A stretch of 64,000 nucleotides of DNA from JAJDTT01 sp965116695. GTDB taxonomy: Bacteria; Acidobacteriota; UBA6911; RPQK01; JAJDTT01. How positions within the stretch are numbered: position 1 is the stretch's first letter; each line of letters begins with the position of its first letter. The position numbers and the translations under genes are program-made. The stretch covers positions 372,001 through 436,000 of the forward strand of contig OZ220706.1 in assembly GCA_965116695.1 (NCBI GenBank), read 5' to 3'. Positions 16,751 through 25,725 of this stretch are shown piece by piece. The notes beneath the pieces were generated by a model, which was given only the letters and a program-made list of their open reading frames with translations, was not told the origin of the DNA and did not search any database.

Positions 16751-19217
16751 CTGCACACGTCAGCGTGGAGGAGGTGGACTTGACGCGACCCTGCGCCGTG
16801 TGGCTGTGTTTCTGCCCTGCCGAGAGATCACCCACCGACTGGGTCCCACTCGGGTTTAGGGAAGCTTCAGGTACGTGTTGACCGTCGAGGAAATACAGGA
16901 CGAAATGAAGACGGTACACGTCTCTCCGCGCGTGAAACGTGAGACGCACCGTAACCGCTGTTTCGCCATCCTGCTCGTTCACCCGTTTGCTGCATTCGTC
17001 AAACGTAACCTCCATGGGGTCGGGACGGGGAGGCGGTGGGGACCGGGTAGACTCCACCGTCACCTTCACGCCGGCCGAGCAGTTGTTGCCGGTGTCGCTC
17101 TCCCCACCGGCCGGCTCGACGCACGCGCCGTAGTAGTACGTTCCGGCCGAGCGCGGCGCGTTCAACCGGATCGACTCGTCGCTGGTGCCCGCCGCGGCAA
17201 GAGCGCTCACCGCGTCCGTTCCCACCGACGTATCGCCGGTTGATATCGTCGCGTCGCGGGAGCGGTACCAGCGCAACGTCGTCGCGTCCGACCGGCTGGG
17301 CCCCTGATTGCGGACGGTGGCCGTCAGATCGAAGGATTGACCGGGACGCAGAGTGGAGTCGCTGACGGAAGGCTCGTCAACGACCAGGTCCGCCGGTGGG
17401 GTGACGGTGACCGTCGCTGAGGCCGTGGCCGTCCGTCCCTTGGCGTCAACGACCGTGATGAGATAGGTCGTCGTGGCGGTCGGCGACACCGTCCGTGAAC
17501 CCGACGCCGGCACGGCGCCGATTCCCGGTGTGATGGAGGCGCTTTCCGCATTCATGGAGGACCAGGTCAAGGTCGCACTTTCGCCCCACTCGATGGCCGC
17601 GGGCGAAGCCGACAGCGTCACCGTCGGCGGCGGGCCGGAGACCGGGATCGCCGGAACCGCCCAGAGCGAACCTTGCCGCTTCCCGAACCGGAGCCCCAGC
17701 GGGGCGAACGAAGACCCATCCATGGACCGCAGGAACAGCATCCCGCGGAAGTCTTCGAGGAAGGCCATGTCTTCCCCTGGGATCCATTCCGGGAGGGTCC
17801 GGGCCCGCTGCTGAAAATCATCGATGGCGAGGACCTCTCCAATCGGATCCTTCCCCGCTTCGTCGCGGAATCGCAACTCGATCCCGGGGGCCGCATCCGG
17901 CTTGAACAGCGCCAGGCCGGTGCCGATTTCGTTCGATTCCTCGACGAAAAGAGCGAAGTGATCTCTGGGCTCGACGGGTGCGACGCTGACCTCGATCCCG
18001 GTGCCGGCGTGTCGATAGACCAGCAATCCCCGGACCGACCCGCTGTCGGTGCCGACCTCGATCCAACCGCGCCGGATTTGTGTCCTCCCGGAACTCTTCA
18101 AGACCCGGAAACCCTGGGCGGGAATATCGAAGCGGGTCCAAGTGAAGAGTCCGCGGACCGGCCGACTCTGCTGATCGTAGGCGTCGACGTCGACCGTCGC
18201 GGTCCGGGCCGGATCGAGGTTGCCGAGCACCAGTTGCACCGACCACCCGTCCCCGTCCACATAGTCCGGGAAATAGAGGGTGCCTGCTTCCGGCCGCGCC
18301 GGTTGGGACGGGTTCGGAGCGCCTTCCTCGTCCGGTCCCGGGAACGGGATCACCGGCACCGCCGAGAGCGAACCGTTTCGTTTTCCGAATCGGAGCCCGA
18401 GCGGAGCGAACGAAGAGTCGTTCCGGGACCGCAGGAAAAGCAGACCCCGGAAGTCCCCGTGGAAGGTCACATCGATCTGGTCGAACCACTCCGGAAGGGT
18501 CCGGGCCCGTTGCAGGAAGCCCCCCAGGCCAAGATTCTGCCCGAGCGGATCGTTCCCCGCTTGGTCGCGGAGAAAAAACTCGATCTCGGGGACCGCGTCG
18601 GGTTTGAAAATGGCCAGGCCGGTTCCGATCTCGCTCGATTCCTCGACAAAAAGAGCGAAGTGATCGCGCGGCTCGACCGGAGCAACTCCGACTGCGATCC
18701 CGGTGCCGGTGTGCCGATAGGTCAGCAGCCCCGAGACCGATTCCGCCTGGCTCCGAACCCGGATCCATCCGCGTCGAATCGCACCCGTTCCGCCGCTTCT
18801 CAGAATCCGGCTGCCCTGGGCGGGAAGCTCGAAGCGGGTTTCGGAGCTGAAGAAACGCGAGACTCGCTGGCCCTGCTGATCGTAGACTTCGACCTCGACC
18901 GGGACGCTCCGGTCCCCGTCGAGGTTGCCGATCACCAGTTGCGCCGACCACCCGTCCCCGTCCACGTAGTCGGGGAAGTACAGGGTCGTCTCCTGACCGG
19001 CCTGTGTCTGCAGCTGGACCGGCCCCTCGGCTGCGGCGCCGGCGGTCTCCACCGCCTGGGCAGGTCCCTGAGCCGCAGACGTGGCGGACAGTATCAGCCC
19101 GACGGCCAACGAAGCCCAGAATTTTCCTGTGTGACTGGCGGACTGGCGCTCTGCCGGTCTAACAGGCCGATTGCAAAAGGGGCGGCCAAATTCGGGTAAC
19201 TGTTCTGCTTCAACCAA
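16722..19217 (-). CDS. Large exported modular protein: two beta-sandwich modules, Ig/PKD-like and CARDB domains
   Basis: An 831-residue protein with a signal-like segment at about 33-50. Two tandem copies of a roughly 200-residue module follow, each starting YFPDYVDGDGWS and containing LGNLD or IGNLD, IRRGWI, GLLTYRH/GLLVYRH, DHFALFVEES and RFGKR. After a proline-rich linker come an Ig/PKD-like domain (about 540-615, TVTLSASPAAIEWGES), a CARDB domain (about 620-725, LTATVRNQGPS) and a C-terminal Cys-containing beta domain. There is no catalytic site; adhesion or surface display is inferred. The start is uncertain: TTG 19217 is the furthest upstream, and a start nearer the signal is possible. 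The 3' end overlaps the convergent gene by 29 bases. Confidence 0.8.
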   Translation of the reverse strand: MVEAEQLPEFGRPFCNRPVRPAERQSASHTGKFWASLAVGLILSATSAAQGPAQAVETAGAAAEGPVQLQTQAGQETTLYFPDYVDGDGWSAQLVIGNLDGDRSVPVEVEVYDQQGQRVSRFFSSETRFELPAQGSRILRSGGTGAIRRGWIRVRSQAESVSGLLTYRHTGTGIAVGVAPVEPRDHFALFVEESSEIGTGLAIFKPDAVPEIEFFLRDQAGNDPLGQNLGLGGFLQRARTLPEWFDQIDVTFHGDFRGLLFLRSRNDSSFAPLGLRFGKRNGSLSAVPVIPFPGPDEEGAPNPSQPARPEAGTLYFPDYVDGDGWSVQLVLGNLDPARTATVDVDAYDQQSRPVRGLFTWTRFDIPAQGFRVLKSSGRTQIRRGWIEVGTDSGSVRGLLVYRHAGTGIEVSVAPVEPRDHFALFVEESNEIGTGLALFKPDAAPGIELRFRDEAGKDPIGEVLAIDDFQQRARTLPEWIPGEDMAFLEDFRGMLFLRSMDGSSFAPLGLRFGKRQGSLWAVPAIPVSGPPPTVTLSASPAAIEWGESATLTWSSMNAESASITPGIGAVPASGSRTVSPTATTTYLITVVDAKGRTATASATVTVTPPADLVVDEPSVSDSTLRPGQSFDLTATVRNQGPSRSDATTLRWYRSRDATISTGDTSVGTDAVSALAAAGTSDESIRLNAPRSAGTYYYGACVEPAGGESDTGNNCSAGVKVTVESTRSPPPPRPDPMEVTFDECSKRVNEQDGETAVTVRLTFHARRDVYRLHFVLYFLDGQHVPEASLNPSGTQSVGDLSAGQKHSHTAQGRVKSTSSTLTCAVIYSYAEAP

Positions 19218-19505
19218 ATCTATGTCTGCGTATTTCGTGACCCGAGGCGTTTACACCATTGGACAAAAAGCACTGAATTCAGGATACGAGATGCTAATTC
19301 CGTTGTGCAACAGTCTATCATGTATTATTTGTGACAATCCGATCGTATATAGTGTCTTTATTGTGTACTATTTTGCCGATACGTCGTGCGGTGGATTGCT
19401 CCTTGGAAGTAACTCTCGGTTGCCGACGGATTCTCGGGCCATGGAAAATGAAGCCGCGCTCAGGAGCGAGTGCTAAAATTCAAGTATGTATGAAGGGGAG
19501 CGACG

Positions 19506-20291
19506 GTGATGGTTAGAGGGTGTATGGCGCTTGCGCTGTTCTGCGTGGCGGCCCTTGCCGCCGGCGAGCCGGGACGGGACGAGTGGGAGGAAGGGCGCCG
19601 ACTCTTTGGCGTGGAGGACTACAAGGCCGCCCAAAAATCATTGGAGCAGGCCGTCCGCAGGAATCCCGCCAGTTCGAAGTATCAGTACTGGCTGGGACTC
19701 GCCATCGGACGGCGGGCCGAAGCCCTGACGGGGTTTGGCCGGCTCCGGGCCATGGGGATGGCGAAAAAAGTGAAGGCGCAGTTCGAGCGCGCCGTGGAAC
19801 TGGACGGCTCGAACATGGACGCTTTGGAGGCCCTGCAAAACTTCCACTTTCGGGCCCCCGGCATCGCGGGTGGAGACAAGGCAGAGGCCCGGAAAATAGC
19901 GGACCGGATCAAGAAGCTAGACGAAGCGCGAGGCGCCATTGCCTGGGCTGCCTGCTACGAGCATGACAAGGACTTCACCGAAGCCGCTGAGCAGTACGAG
20001 TTGGCCCGCAAACTTGCCCCGGACAACACCGAATACCTGGCGGAGCACGCCGCCTTCCTCTCCCGGCGCCGCCAACATGCGGAGAGCGACCAGCTCTTCG
20101 ACGCCGCATTCGAACAGGATCCCGACAGCCGCAAACTTTGGTTGACTGCGGCCAAATCCTGGATCGAAGCGAAGCGCTCACCCTTGTATCCGCGAGCGCG
20201 GAAGCTGCTGGAGCGTTTTCTCGAGAACGCAAAATCGGTCCCGAACCTGGACACCCCGTCTCAGGTCCACAAGTTGCTGAAAAAGCTCTGA
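19506..20291 (+). CDS. Exported TPR-repeat protein
   Basis: A 261-residue protein with a short N-terminal signal (about 1-20) and four to six tetratricopeptide-like helices (DYKAAQKSLEQAVRRNPAS, KKVKAQFERAVELDGSN, KDFTEAAEQYELARKLAPDN, QHAESDQLFDAAFEQDPDS). It is likely a periplasmic scaffold for protein-protein contacts. GGGGAG lies six bases before GTG 19506 and nine before ATG 19509, so either start is possible. The preceding 290 bases are unusually AT-rich around 19300-19380, consistent with a promoter region. It is followed by an antitoxin gene, and no partner is evident. Confidence 0.75.
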   Translation: MMVRGCMALALFCVAALAAGEPGRDEWEEGRRLFGVEDYKAAQKSLEQAVRRNPASSKYQYWLGLAIGRRAEALTGFGRLRAMGMAKKVKAQFERAVELDGSNMDALEALQNFHFRAPGIAGGDKAEARKIADRIKKLDEARGAIAWAACYEHDKDFTEAAEQYELARKLAPDNTEYLAEHAAFLSRRRQHAESDQLFDAAFEQDPDSRKLWLTAAKSWIEAKRSPLYPRARKLLERFLENAKSVPNLDTPSQVHKLLKKL

Positions 20292-20381
20292 GGGCCGGGA
20301 GAGGTGCAGTGCCCGACAGCGTACGCGCGCGAAAAAGCGGCCCCCTGATGTTTGAAGCGTCCATGACTTTCACCTGACACC

Positions 20382-20618
20382 ATGCGAATCTCCATCGACA
20401 TTCCGATATCGATTATGGAAGAGTTGAAGAGGATTCAGACGAAGGAAGGGGTTACATTGGACGAACTGGTCACCGGCTTGTTGGCTGAGGGGATCCAAGC
20501 GCGCTACGCTGCCCAAACCGGTTCTGAACTTGCCTGGAAGAGCCAATCGATGCGCGCACGCGTAGATTTGACCGACAAGGAGGCAGTCTACGCGATCATC
20601 GATGCCGACCTATCTTGA
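20382..20618 (+). CDS. VapB-like antitoxin, partner toxin degraded
   Basis: A 78-residue protein with an N-terminal ribbon-helix-helix-like pattern (MRISIDIPISIMEELKRIQTKEGVTLDELVTGLL) and a C-terminal toxin-binding-like tail (MRARVDLTDKEAVYAII). The stop codon overlaps a TTG that begins SYTID, the usual start of a VapC PIN toxin. That toxin is broken (see 20615-20770). The antitoxin is therefore orphaned; it could still bind its own promoter or neutralise a related toxin elsewhere, which is only inferred. The gene is intact and in good codon context. Confidence 0.75.
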   Translation: MRISIDIPISIMEELKRIQTKEGVTLDELVTGLLAEGIQARYAAQTGSELAWKSQSMRARVDLTDKEAVYAIIDADLS

Positions 20619-20770
20619 GCTACACCATCGACATCGTTGCGCGTGGCAATTTGGTGCCGGACGCACCCGCCGCAGCGTAAGCAAGAGCATGTGACGTCCG
20701 CACTATCGACACCTACGACAGGGACTTCAGGAAATTCCCGCTTCTGAAGGTGGTCGATCCGGTTGCGTAA
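20615..20770 (+). pseudogene. Wrecked VapC-type PIN toxin
   Basis: TTG 20615 overlaps the antitoxin stop and begins LSYTID, matching the typical VapC N-terminus. After about 20 codons an in-frame TAA (20678) ends the frame. Further on, in the same frame, the typical VapC C-terminus appears (TYDRDFRKFPLLKVVDP) with a stop at 20768. The central part of the PIN domain, about 100 residues, is missing. Start and end survive, so a large internal deletion is the simplest explanation. Confidence 0.7.
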
Positions 20771-20799
20771 GCGCGGCCGTCCCGATTCCGGTGCTCCGT

Positions 20800-20826
20800 T
20801 TGACTTTCGCGGCGGGCTGTTAGAAT
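20800..20826 (+). promoter_or_regulatory. Possible promoter of the sugar ABC operon
   Basis: TTGACT (20800-20805) and TAGAAT (20821-20826) are 15 bases apart, a little short for sigma-70, and lie 10 bases before ATG 20836. The leader would be very short. Confidence 0.35.
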
Positions 20827-20835
20827 GGCGTGTCC

Positions 20836-21822
20836 ATGGGACACCGACTGCGAATTTACTTCCTGATCAGTTTTTCCCTGCTGCTGGTGCTCCTGGCGGC
20901 GGCCTGCGGGCCGGCGGCCGAAGAGGACGGCCGCTTGAAGATCGCCGGCATGTTCATGCAGGAGGACCAGTTCTTCCGCCTGGTCCGGTTCGGGATGCAG
21001 CAGGCGGCCAAGGAGGACGGGGCCGAGCTGCTGCTCTCCACCGTCGACGGCAAACCGGAAAAGGAACTCCAGCTCGTCAACACCTACATCGCCCGGCAGG
21101 TGGACGCCATCGTCCTCTCGCCCCTGAGCGCCACCGCCTCGGTCACGGCACTGCGGCGGGCCTACGACGCCGGCATCCACGTCATCGCCTACAACTCCAC
21201 CGTCGAGGGCGGAATCCCCGCCGCCTTCATCGAGAGCGACCAGTCCGACCTGGGTTCCCAGACCGGGAACGCGGCCCGCGCCTACATCGGGGAGAAGCTG
21301 GGCGGACAGGCCCAGATCGCCATCCTGGCCTTCAAGTCGGCGCTGACGGAGCAGAGCGAAGCCCGGACCAACGGTTTCAAGAGCCGGATCGCCGACCTGC
21401 CCGGCGTCGAGATCGTGGCCGAGCAGGATGCCTGGCTGCCTGAGATGGGCATCCGCAAGGCCGGCGACATCCTCACCGCCAATCCCGGTATCGACCTGAT
21501 CTGGTGCGCCAACGAGGGCGGGACGGTGGGGGCCGTGATGGCCGTCAAGAGCGCCGGACGGGGAGGTCAGGTCGCCGTCTTCGGGACCGACGTGAGCGAC
21601 CAGATGCTCGGTTTTCTCCTTGCGGAGGACGAGATTCTGCAAGCCGTCACCGGCCAGAAGCCCTTCGAAATCGGCTACCAGGCTGTCAAGGCGGCCGTGG
21701 CCGTGATCCAGGGCAGGGAAGTCGAGAGCCACGTCTCCATGCCGGGAGTCCTGTTGGAGCGGCGGGATCTCGAGAACGTCCGGGCCTACCGGAGCCGGCT
21801 CCAGGAACTCATCGCCAACTGA
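20836..21822 (+). CDS. Sugar ABC transporter substrate-binding lipoprotein (RbsB-like)
   Basis: A protein of about 328 residues with a lipoprotein signal ending in LLAAAC and a periplasmic-binding-protein type I fold of the ribose/xylose class. Typical signatures are AAKEDGAELLLSTVDG, ARQVDAIVLSPLSA, AGIHVIAYNS and IWCANEGGTVGAVMAVKSAGR. The protein captures a sugar or related ligand outside the membrane and delivers it to the permease at 23309-24292. Only two bases separate its stop from the start of the ATPase gene, so the three genes form an operon. GTG 20830 is an alternative start. The exact ligand cannot be read from the sequence. Confidence 0.9.
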   Translation: MGHRLRIYFLISFSLLLVLLAAACGPAAEEDGRLKIAGMFMQEDQFFRLVRFGMQQAAKEDGAELLLSTVDGKPEKELQLVNTYIARQVDAIVLSPLSATASVTALRRAYDAGIHVIAYNSTVEGGIPAAFIESDQSDLGSQTGNAARAYIGEKLGGQAQIAILAFKSALTEQSEARTNGFKSRIADLPGVEIVAEQDAWLPEMGIRKAGDILTANPGIDLIWCANEGGTVGAVMAVKSAGRGGQVAVFGTDVSDQMLGFLLAEDEILQAVTGQKPFEIGYQAVKAAVAVIQGREVESHVSMPGVLLERRDLENVRAYRSRLQELIAN

Positions 21823-21824
21823 TC

Positions 21825-23318
21825 GTGATTCCCGAACCCAAGCCGATCCAGCTCGAAGCCCGCGGAATCCGGAAGGAATATCCGGGCACCGTGGCCCTCA
21901 AGGATGTCTCGGTGCGTTTCGACGGTGGCAAGGTGCACGCCCTCATCGGCCGGAACGGCGCCGGGAAGAGCACCCTGGTCCGAATTTTGGCAGGCTCCAC
22001 TCAGCCCACGGCAGGCCAGGTCCTGCTCGACGGCGAGCCTGTGGCGCTGAGATCCCCCGGCGATGCCTTCCGGCGGGGGATCGCCACGGTCTACCAGGAA
22101 CTGAGCCTGTTCCCGGGGTTGAGCGTCGCCGAGAACATCCTCCTGGGACGGATGCCCCGAAGCCGGGGACCCTTCATCGACTGGGCGTCGGCCTCCGGCC
22201 AGGCCCGTGCCGTGCTGGCCGCCATGGACGTGGAGATGGACGTGGAAGAGCCGGTGGGCCGGTTGGGCTTCGCCCGGCAGCAGACGGTGGAGATCGCCAA
22301 GGCCATGTCCTTCCGGCCTTCGGTGCTGATGCTGGATGAGCCGACGTCGGGACTGGCCCGGCACGAGACCCGGAGCCTCTTCCGGCTGGTCCGCCAACTG
22401 GCGGAGCAGGGCGTGGCCATCCTCTACATCTCCCACCGGCTCCAGGAACTGAGGGAGATCGCCCACCGGGTCACGGTCCTGCGGGACGGAGACCACGTGG
22501 CGACGGTGGAGATGGGGGAGACCACGGCCGGGGAGATCGTCCGTTACATGTTCGGGGAGACGGTGCAGAAGGAACGCCCCTCCGATCTTCAGGCCGGCCG
22601 GGAGCCGGTCCTGGAGGTCCGTGGACTGTCCCGCGGCGAGGAGTTCCAGGACGTGGATTTGACCCTTCACCGGGGAGAGATCCTGGGGATCGCCGGCATG
22701 CTGGGGTCGGGACGCACCGAGTTGCTGAAGTCCATCTTCGGAGCCCTGCCCTTCGATCGCGGTGAAATCCGCGTCTCCGAAAGAGCTTACGAGAAGGTTT
22801 CTCCATCCGGAATGAAGGAGCTTGGTCTCGGTTTCGCCCCCGAGGACCGGAAACAGGAGGGGCTGGTCCAGACCCAGAGCATCCGGTCCAACCTCTGCCT
22901 GGCCAGCCTGGAACGGATTTCGAAGCGGGGATTCCTGAGCCGTCGGCGGGAGCGGAGACTGATCCGGGAGCAGGTGGAACGGCTGCACATCAAGGCCCCC
23001 GACGTGGAGGAGGCCGTCTCCTCGTTGAGCGGCGGCAATCAGCAGAAGGTGGTGGTGGGGAAGTGGCTCGGCACCTCCTTGCAGGTGCTGCTCCTGGACG
23101 AGCCCACTCGCGGCATCGATCTCCAGGCCAAGCAGCAGATCTTCCAGTTGATGTGGGACCTGAGCCGCCAGGGGATCGCGATCCTGTTCGTCTCCAGTGA
23201 GCTTGAGGAACTGGTGGAGGTGTGCCACCGTATCCTGGTCATGAAGCACGGCCGGATCGAGCAGGAGGTCCGGCCCGAAAACACCACCGCCGACCAACTC
23301 TTCGTCCAGTGCATGTAA
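21825..23318 (+). CDS. Sugar ABC transporter ATP-binding protein (RbsA/XylG/MglA-like, two ATPase halves)
   Basis: A 497-residue duplicated ATPase. The first half has Walker A GRNGAGKST and Walker B LMLDEPTSGL, with a degenerate signature (LGFARQQTVEI). The second half has a weakened Walker A (GMLGSGRTELLKS), the signature LSGGNQQK and Walker B LLLDEPTRGI. This asymmetry is normal for RbsA/MglA proteins. GTG 21825 is chosen because it lies two bases after the preceding stop; the longer frame reading into the binding-protein gene is not credible. It powers uptake through the permease encoded immediately downstream. Confidence 0.95.
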   Translation: MIPEPKPIQLEARGIRKEYPGTVALKDVSVRFDGGKVHALIGRNGAGKSTLVRILAGSTQPTAGQVLLDGEPVALRSPGDAFRRGIATVYQELSLFPGLSVAENILLGRMPRSRGPFIDWASASGQARAVLAAMDVEMDVEEPVGRLGFARQQTVEIAKAMSFRPSVLMLDEPTSGLARHETRSLFRLVRQLAEQGVAILYISHRLQELREIAHRVTVLRDGDHVATVEMGETTAGEIVRYMFGETVQKERPSDLQAGREPVLEVRGLSRGEEFQDVDLTLHRGEILGIAGMLGSGRTELLKSIFGALPFDRGEIRVSERAYEKVSPSGMKELGLGFAPEDRKQEGLVQTQSIRSNLCLASLERISKRGFLSRRRERRLIREQVERLHIKAPDVEEAVSSLSGGNQQKVVVGKWLGTSLQVLLLDEPTRGIDLQAKQQIFQLMWDLSRQGIAILFVSSELEELVEVCHRILVMKHGRIEQEVRPENTTADQLFVQCM

Positions 23319-24292
23319 TCCGGCTGACCCCTTCCCAAGTGATGGCCTGGGCCCGAAGCTCCATTTTGGAGCTGGTCCTGGTGGTCCTCTGCCTGGTGCT
23401 GGCGTTTCAGGCGGAGGGTTTCTTCACCGTAGCCAACCTGCTCAACGTTCTGCGGAACGTGTCGATGCAGGGGATCATCGCCTTCGGCATGACCATGGTC
23501 ATCATCTCGGGCGAGATCGACCTGAGCGTGGGGTCCGCCGTGGCCTTCGCCGGCTGCGTCACCGCCTGGCTGACGCAATGGCTGGCCGCCTTGGGACTCT
23601 CCATGGTGATGGCTCTGCCCCTGGCCATGGTCTCGACGCTCCTCGTGGGCATGGGCATCGGAGCGCTGACGGGTCTGATCCGGGTCCGCTTCGCCGTCCC
23701 CAGCTTCATCATCACCCTGGCCTGGATGACCGTGCTGACGGGAGTGGCTCAGCTCATCACCGGCGGCTTCCCGCTGACCCCCTTTCCCGAGTGGTACAAC
23801 TTCTTCGGGGGCGGCTACCTTTTCGGCGTGCCCTTTCCGGCGCTGGTTTTCCTGCTGGTCTTCCTGACCACCCATGTCCTCATGGGCTACACCTCGTTCG
23901 GGCGCTCCGTCTATGCCGTGGGAGGGAACCCGGAGGCGGCTCGACTCAGCGGGATCCGGGTGGGACGGGTCAAGGTGGTGGTGATGGCCGGCGTGGCCTT
24001 CCTGGCCGCCCTGGCGGGGATCATGCAGTCGGCCCAGATCATGTCCGGATCGGCGACGACGGCCCGGGGTTGGGAGCTGGACGTCATCGCCTCGGTCATC
24101 ATCGGCGGCACCAGCCTCATGGGCGGAGAAGGAAGGATCCGGGGCACCCTCATGGGCGTCATCTTCCTGGGCATCCTGGTCAACGGCATGACGTTGATGA
24201 ACATCAACGAGTACTGGCAGTACGTGGTCCGGGGCACCCTCATCCTGGCCGCGGTCCTCGTCAACCGGATCAACGAGCGGTCCCGGGATTAG
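23309..24292 (+). CDS. Sugar ABC transporter permease (RbsC-like)
   Basis: A 327-residue BPD_transp_2 family permease with about eight to ten hydrophobic segments. It carries family hallmarks: GMTMVIISGEIDLSVGS near residue 60, FGRSVYAVGGNPEAARLSGI in the cytoplasmic loop and GGTSLMGGEGRIRGTLMG near the C-terminus. GTG 23309 overlaps the end of the ATPase gene by 10 bases, suggesting translational coupling; ATG 23342 is an alternative. With the binding protein and ATPase it makes a complete ribose/xylose-class importer. The stop codon overlaps that of the convergent gene ending at 24289. Confidence 0.93.
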   Translation: MHVIRLTPSQVMAWARSSILELVLVVLCLVLAFQAEGFFTVANLLNVLRNVSMQGIIAFGMTMVIISGEIDLSVGSAVAFAGCVTAWLTQWLAALGLSMVMALPLAMVSTLLVGMGIGALTGLIRVRFAVPSFIITLAWMTVLTGVAQLITGGFPLTPFPEWYNFFGGGYLFGVPFPALVFLLVFLTTHVLMGYTSFGRSVYAVGGNPEAARLSGIRVGRVKVVVMAGVAFLAALAGIMQSAQIMSGSATTARGWELDVIASVIIGGTSLMGGEGRIRGTLMGVIFLGILVNGMTLMNINEYWQYVVRGTLILAAVLVNRINERSRD

Positions 24293-25356
24293 CGGTCGAG
24301 AGTCAATCGGCCGTCCCGGACGATACATCGCGACCCCGCAAACACGGTCGCACCGGGACAGGTGAGGTCCATATTCAGGGTGGATTCATTTTTTCCGCCC
24401 AGGTACCTGTTCTCTCCCAGGGCAAAGAACAGCATCCCCGACTTGCACTCATCTACCCCTATGTTTCCCGTCGGGGAGTGGATCCCCGGGTTGACTCCAA
24501 TCCCGATGTGGCTGATTCGGTCACGGTGGCCGGAATGCGTGCCGACAAAGTCCGTAAAGGACTTGGGGCTGTTGGCCGCTGAAATGCCGGAAATGCGGCC
24601 GTCGACGAAGGTAAGCGTCAGGTCACGGACGTCTCTCCACCGTTCAATACAAATGGATCCCTGAACGGTGGTTTCCGGTACGGTGAACGAGATCGCACCG
24701 AACGGCAGGTTCAGAACCTGACTATCGCTGAGGCGGCCATCGTTTTCGAATACGGGTCTGCCGCCAAGCTGACACTCCAGGCGGACGCCATTGGGAGTCC
24801 TCAGGTCCAGGACGCTTCCACTTTCAATGATCTGCTTGACAGATCGCACGCGCCGGTCCAATTCGATCATGTCCACGTCAACGGCGTTCTTCATTGCGCG
24901 ATAAATGTCCCGTCTCGGGACCAGGAGGTCGTCCCGCCGCACCGCGCCCGGATGCGCGATCACGCAGTTGGGAACGCGTCTGGATTCTTGTTGGCGCAAC
25001 AGTATTCCTACGGCTTGGTTCCATGCCTTGAGCCGCTCGGAAGGACACGATTCGGTCAATTGACGCCAGTCACGCTCGATGACGATGGCGGCATCGGCCC
25101 TGGTGGCGAGGTCCAATAGAAACGGTGACGGACGTCGAAGCCGATCGATGGGCAGCGTCCGAATGCGTTCCGCCTCGTGAGCAATGGAGGTGACGTTGAG
25201 GCAGGGGACCGCCTCGGCTCTTTCTACTGCGAGCGATACGGCTTCGGTACATTCCCACATGGCCGAGTCGCCGCGGATTTCAACGAACTGCCCCGCCTGT
25301 ATCTCCAGGCCGGCGACGGCCATATCCGCCAGTTTCCTGTAGAGAGACGGCGACAC
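24289..25356 (-). CDS. Aminopeptidase T (M29)-like protein with altered metal site
   Basis: A 355-residue protein resembling M29 aminopeptidases along its length: QAGQFVEIRGD near the N-terminus, NLPFGAISFTVPE and VNPGIHSPTGNIG in the middle, ALGENRYLGGKNEST and CIVRDGRL at the end. The usual metal ligands look changed. The GE of the first ligand motif reads GA, and the HxD motif reads NMD. It may therefore lack peptidase activity or belong to a relative with another role. GTG 25356 overlaps the TAG of the preceding gene, indicating coupling. It is third in a minus-strand operon after a homocysteine-methyltransferase-like gene and a small conserved gene. Confidence 0.65.
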   Translation of the reverse strand: MSPSLYRKLADMAVAGLEIQAGQFVEIRGDSAMWECTEAVSLAVERAEAVPCLNVTSIAHEAERIRTLPIDRLRRPSPFLLDLATRADAAIVIERDWRQLTESCPSERLKAWNQAVGILLRQQESRRVPNCVIAHPGAVRRDDLLVPRRDIYRAMKNAVDVDMIELDRRVRSVKQIIESGSVLDLRTPNGVRLECQLGGRPVFENDGRLSDSQVLNLPFGAISFTVPETTVQGSICIERWRDVRDLTLTFVDGRISGISAANSPKSFTDFVGTHSGHRDRISHIGIGVNPGIHSPTGNIGVDECKSGMLFFALGENRYLGGKNESTLNMDLTCPGATVFAGSRCIVRDGRLTLDR

Positions 25357-25694
25357 TAAATGCCCTTGTCGCCGGGTCGAACGGCGAAATCCCGCCGGTC
25401 CCGGTAGAGGCGGGCCCGGTTCAGGACGAACTCGTGTTCGGTCGCATCCAGGTCGATCTTCATGCAGGGGGTGTAGGTCCAATACTTGTACTCCTCGATG
25501 AAGAGGTAGGTGAACGACTTGCTGAAGAACTTCCCGTCGATGCCTTCGCCGTTCCGGATGCGTTCGCAGAAGGCGTCGAGCAATGCCTGCTGCTTGTCCT
25601 TCCGGATGAGAACGTACTCGTGAGGCCAGGTGTTGCGGTAGGTCTTCGCCTCGCGCCACGGCGCCGTTGCGATCAACTCCGTCAAGCTCGGCAC
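25356..25694 (-). CDS. Conserved hypothetical protein, 112 residues
   Basis: A soluble 112-residue protein with no signal peptide or membrane helix. It is rich in aromatic and charged residues (TWPHEYVLIRK, YLFIEEYKYWTYTP, EHEFVLNRARLYRDRRDF). I do not recognise a characterised family, although the motif pattern looks conserved rather than random. Its stop overlaps the GTG start of the M29-like gene by one base, and it starts 31 bases after the methyltransferase stop, so the three are co-transcribed. No function is assigned. Confidence 0.65.
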   Translation of the reverse strand: MPSLTELIATAPWREAKTYRNTWPHEYVLIRKDKQQALLDAFCERIRNGEGIDGKFFSKSFTYLFIEEYKYWTYTPCMKIDLDATEHEFVLNRARLYRDRRDFAVRPGDKGI

Positions 25695-25725
25695 GAATAC
25701 CTCTTTGCTGCGATTCGTGCTTCGC

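Noticed and set aside
24293..25659. Single 456-residue protein covering the M29-like gene and the region upstream
   Set aside because: The first 101 residues are an arginine-rich shadow of the 112-residue gene. The real M29-like start is the GTG overlapping that gene's stop.
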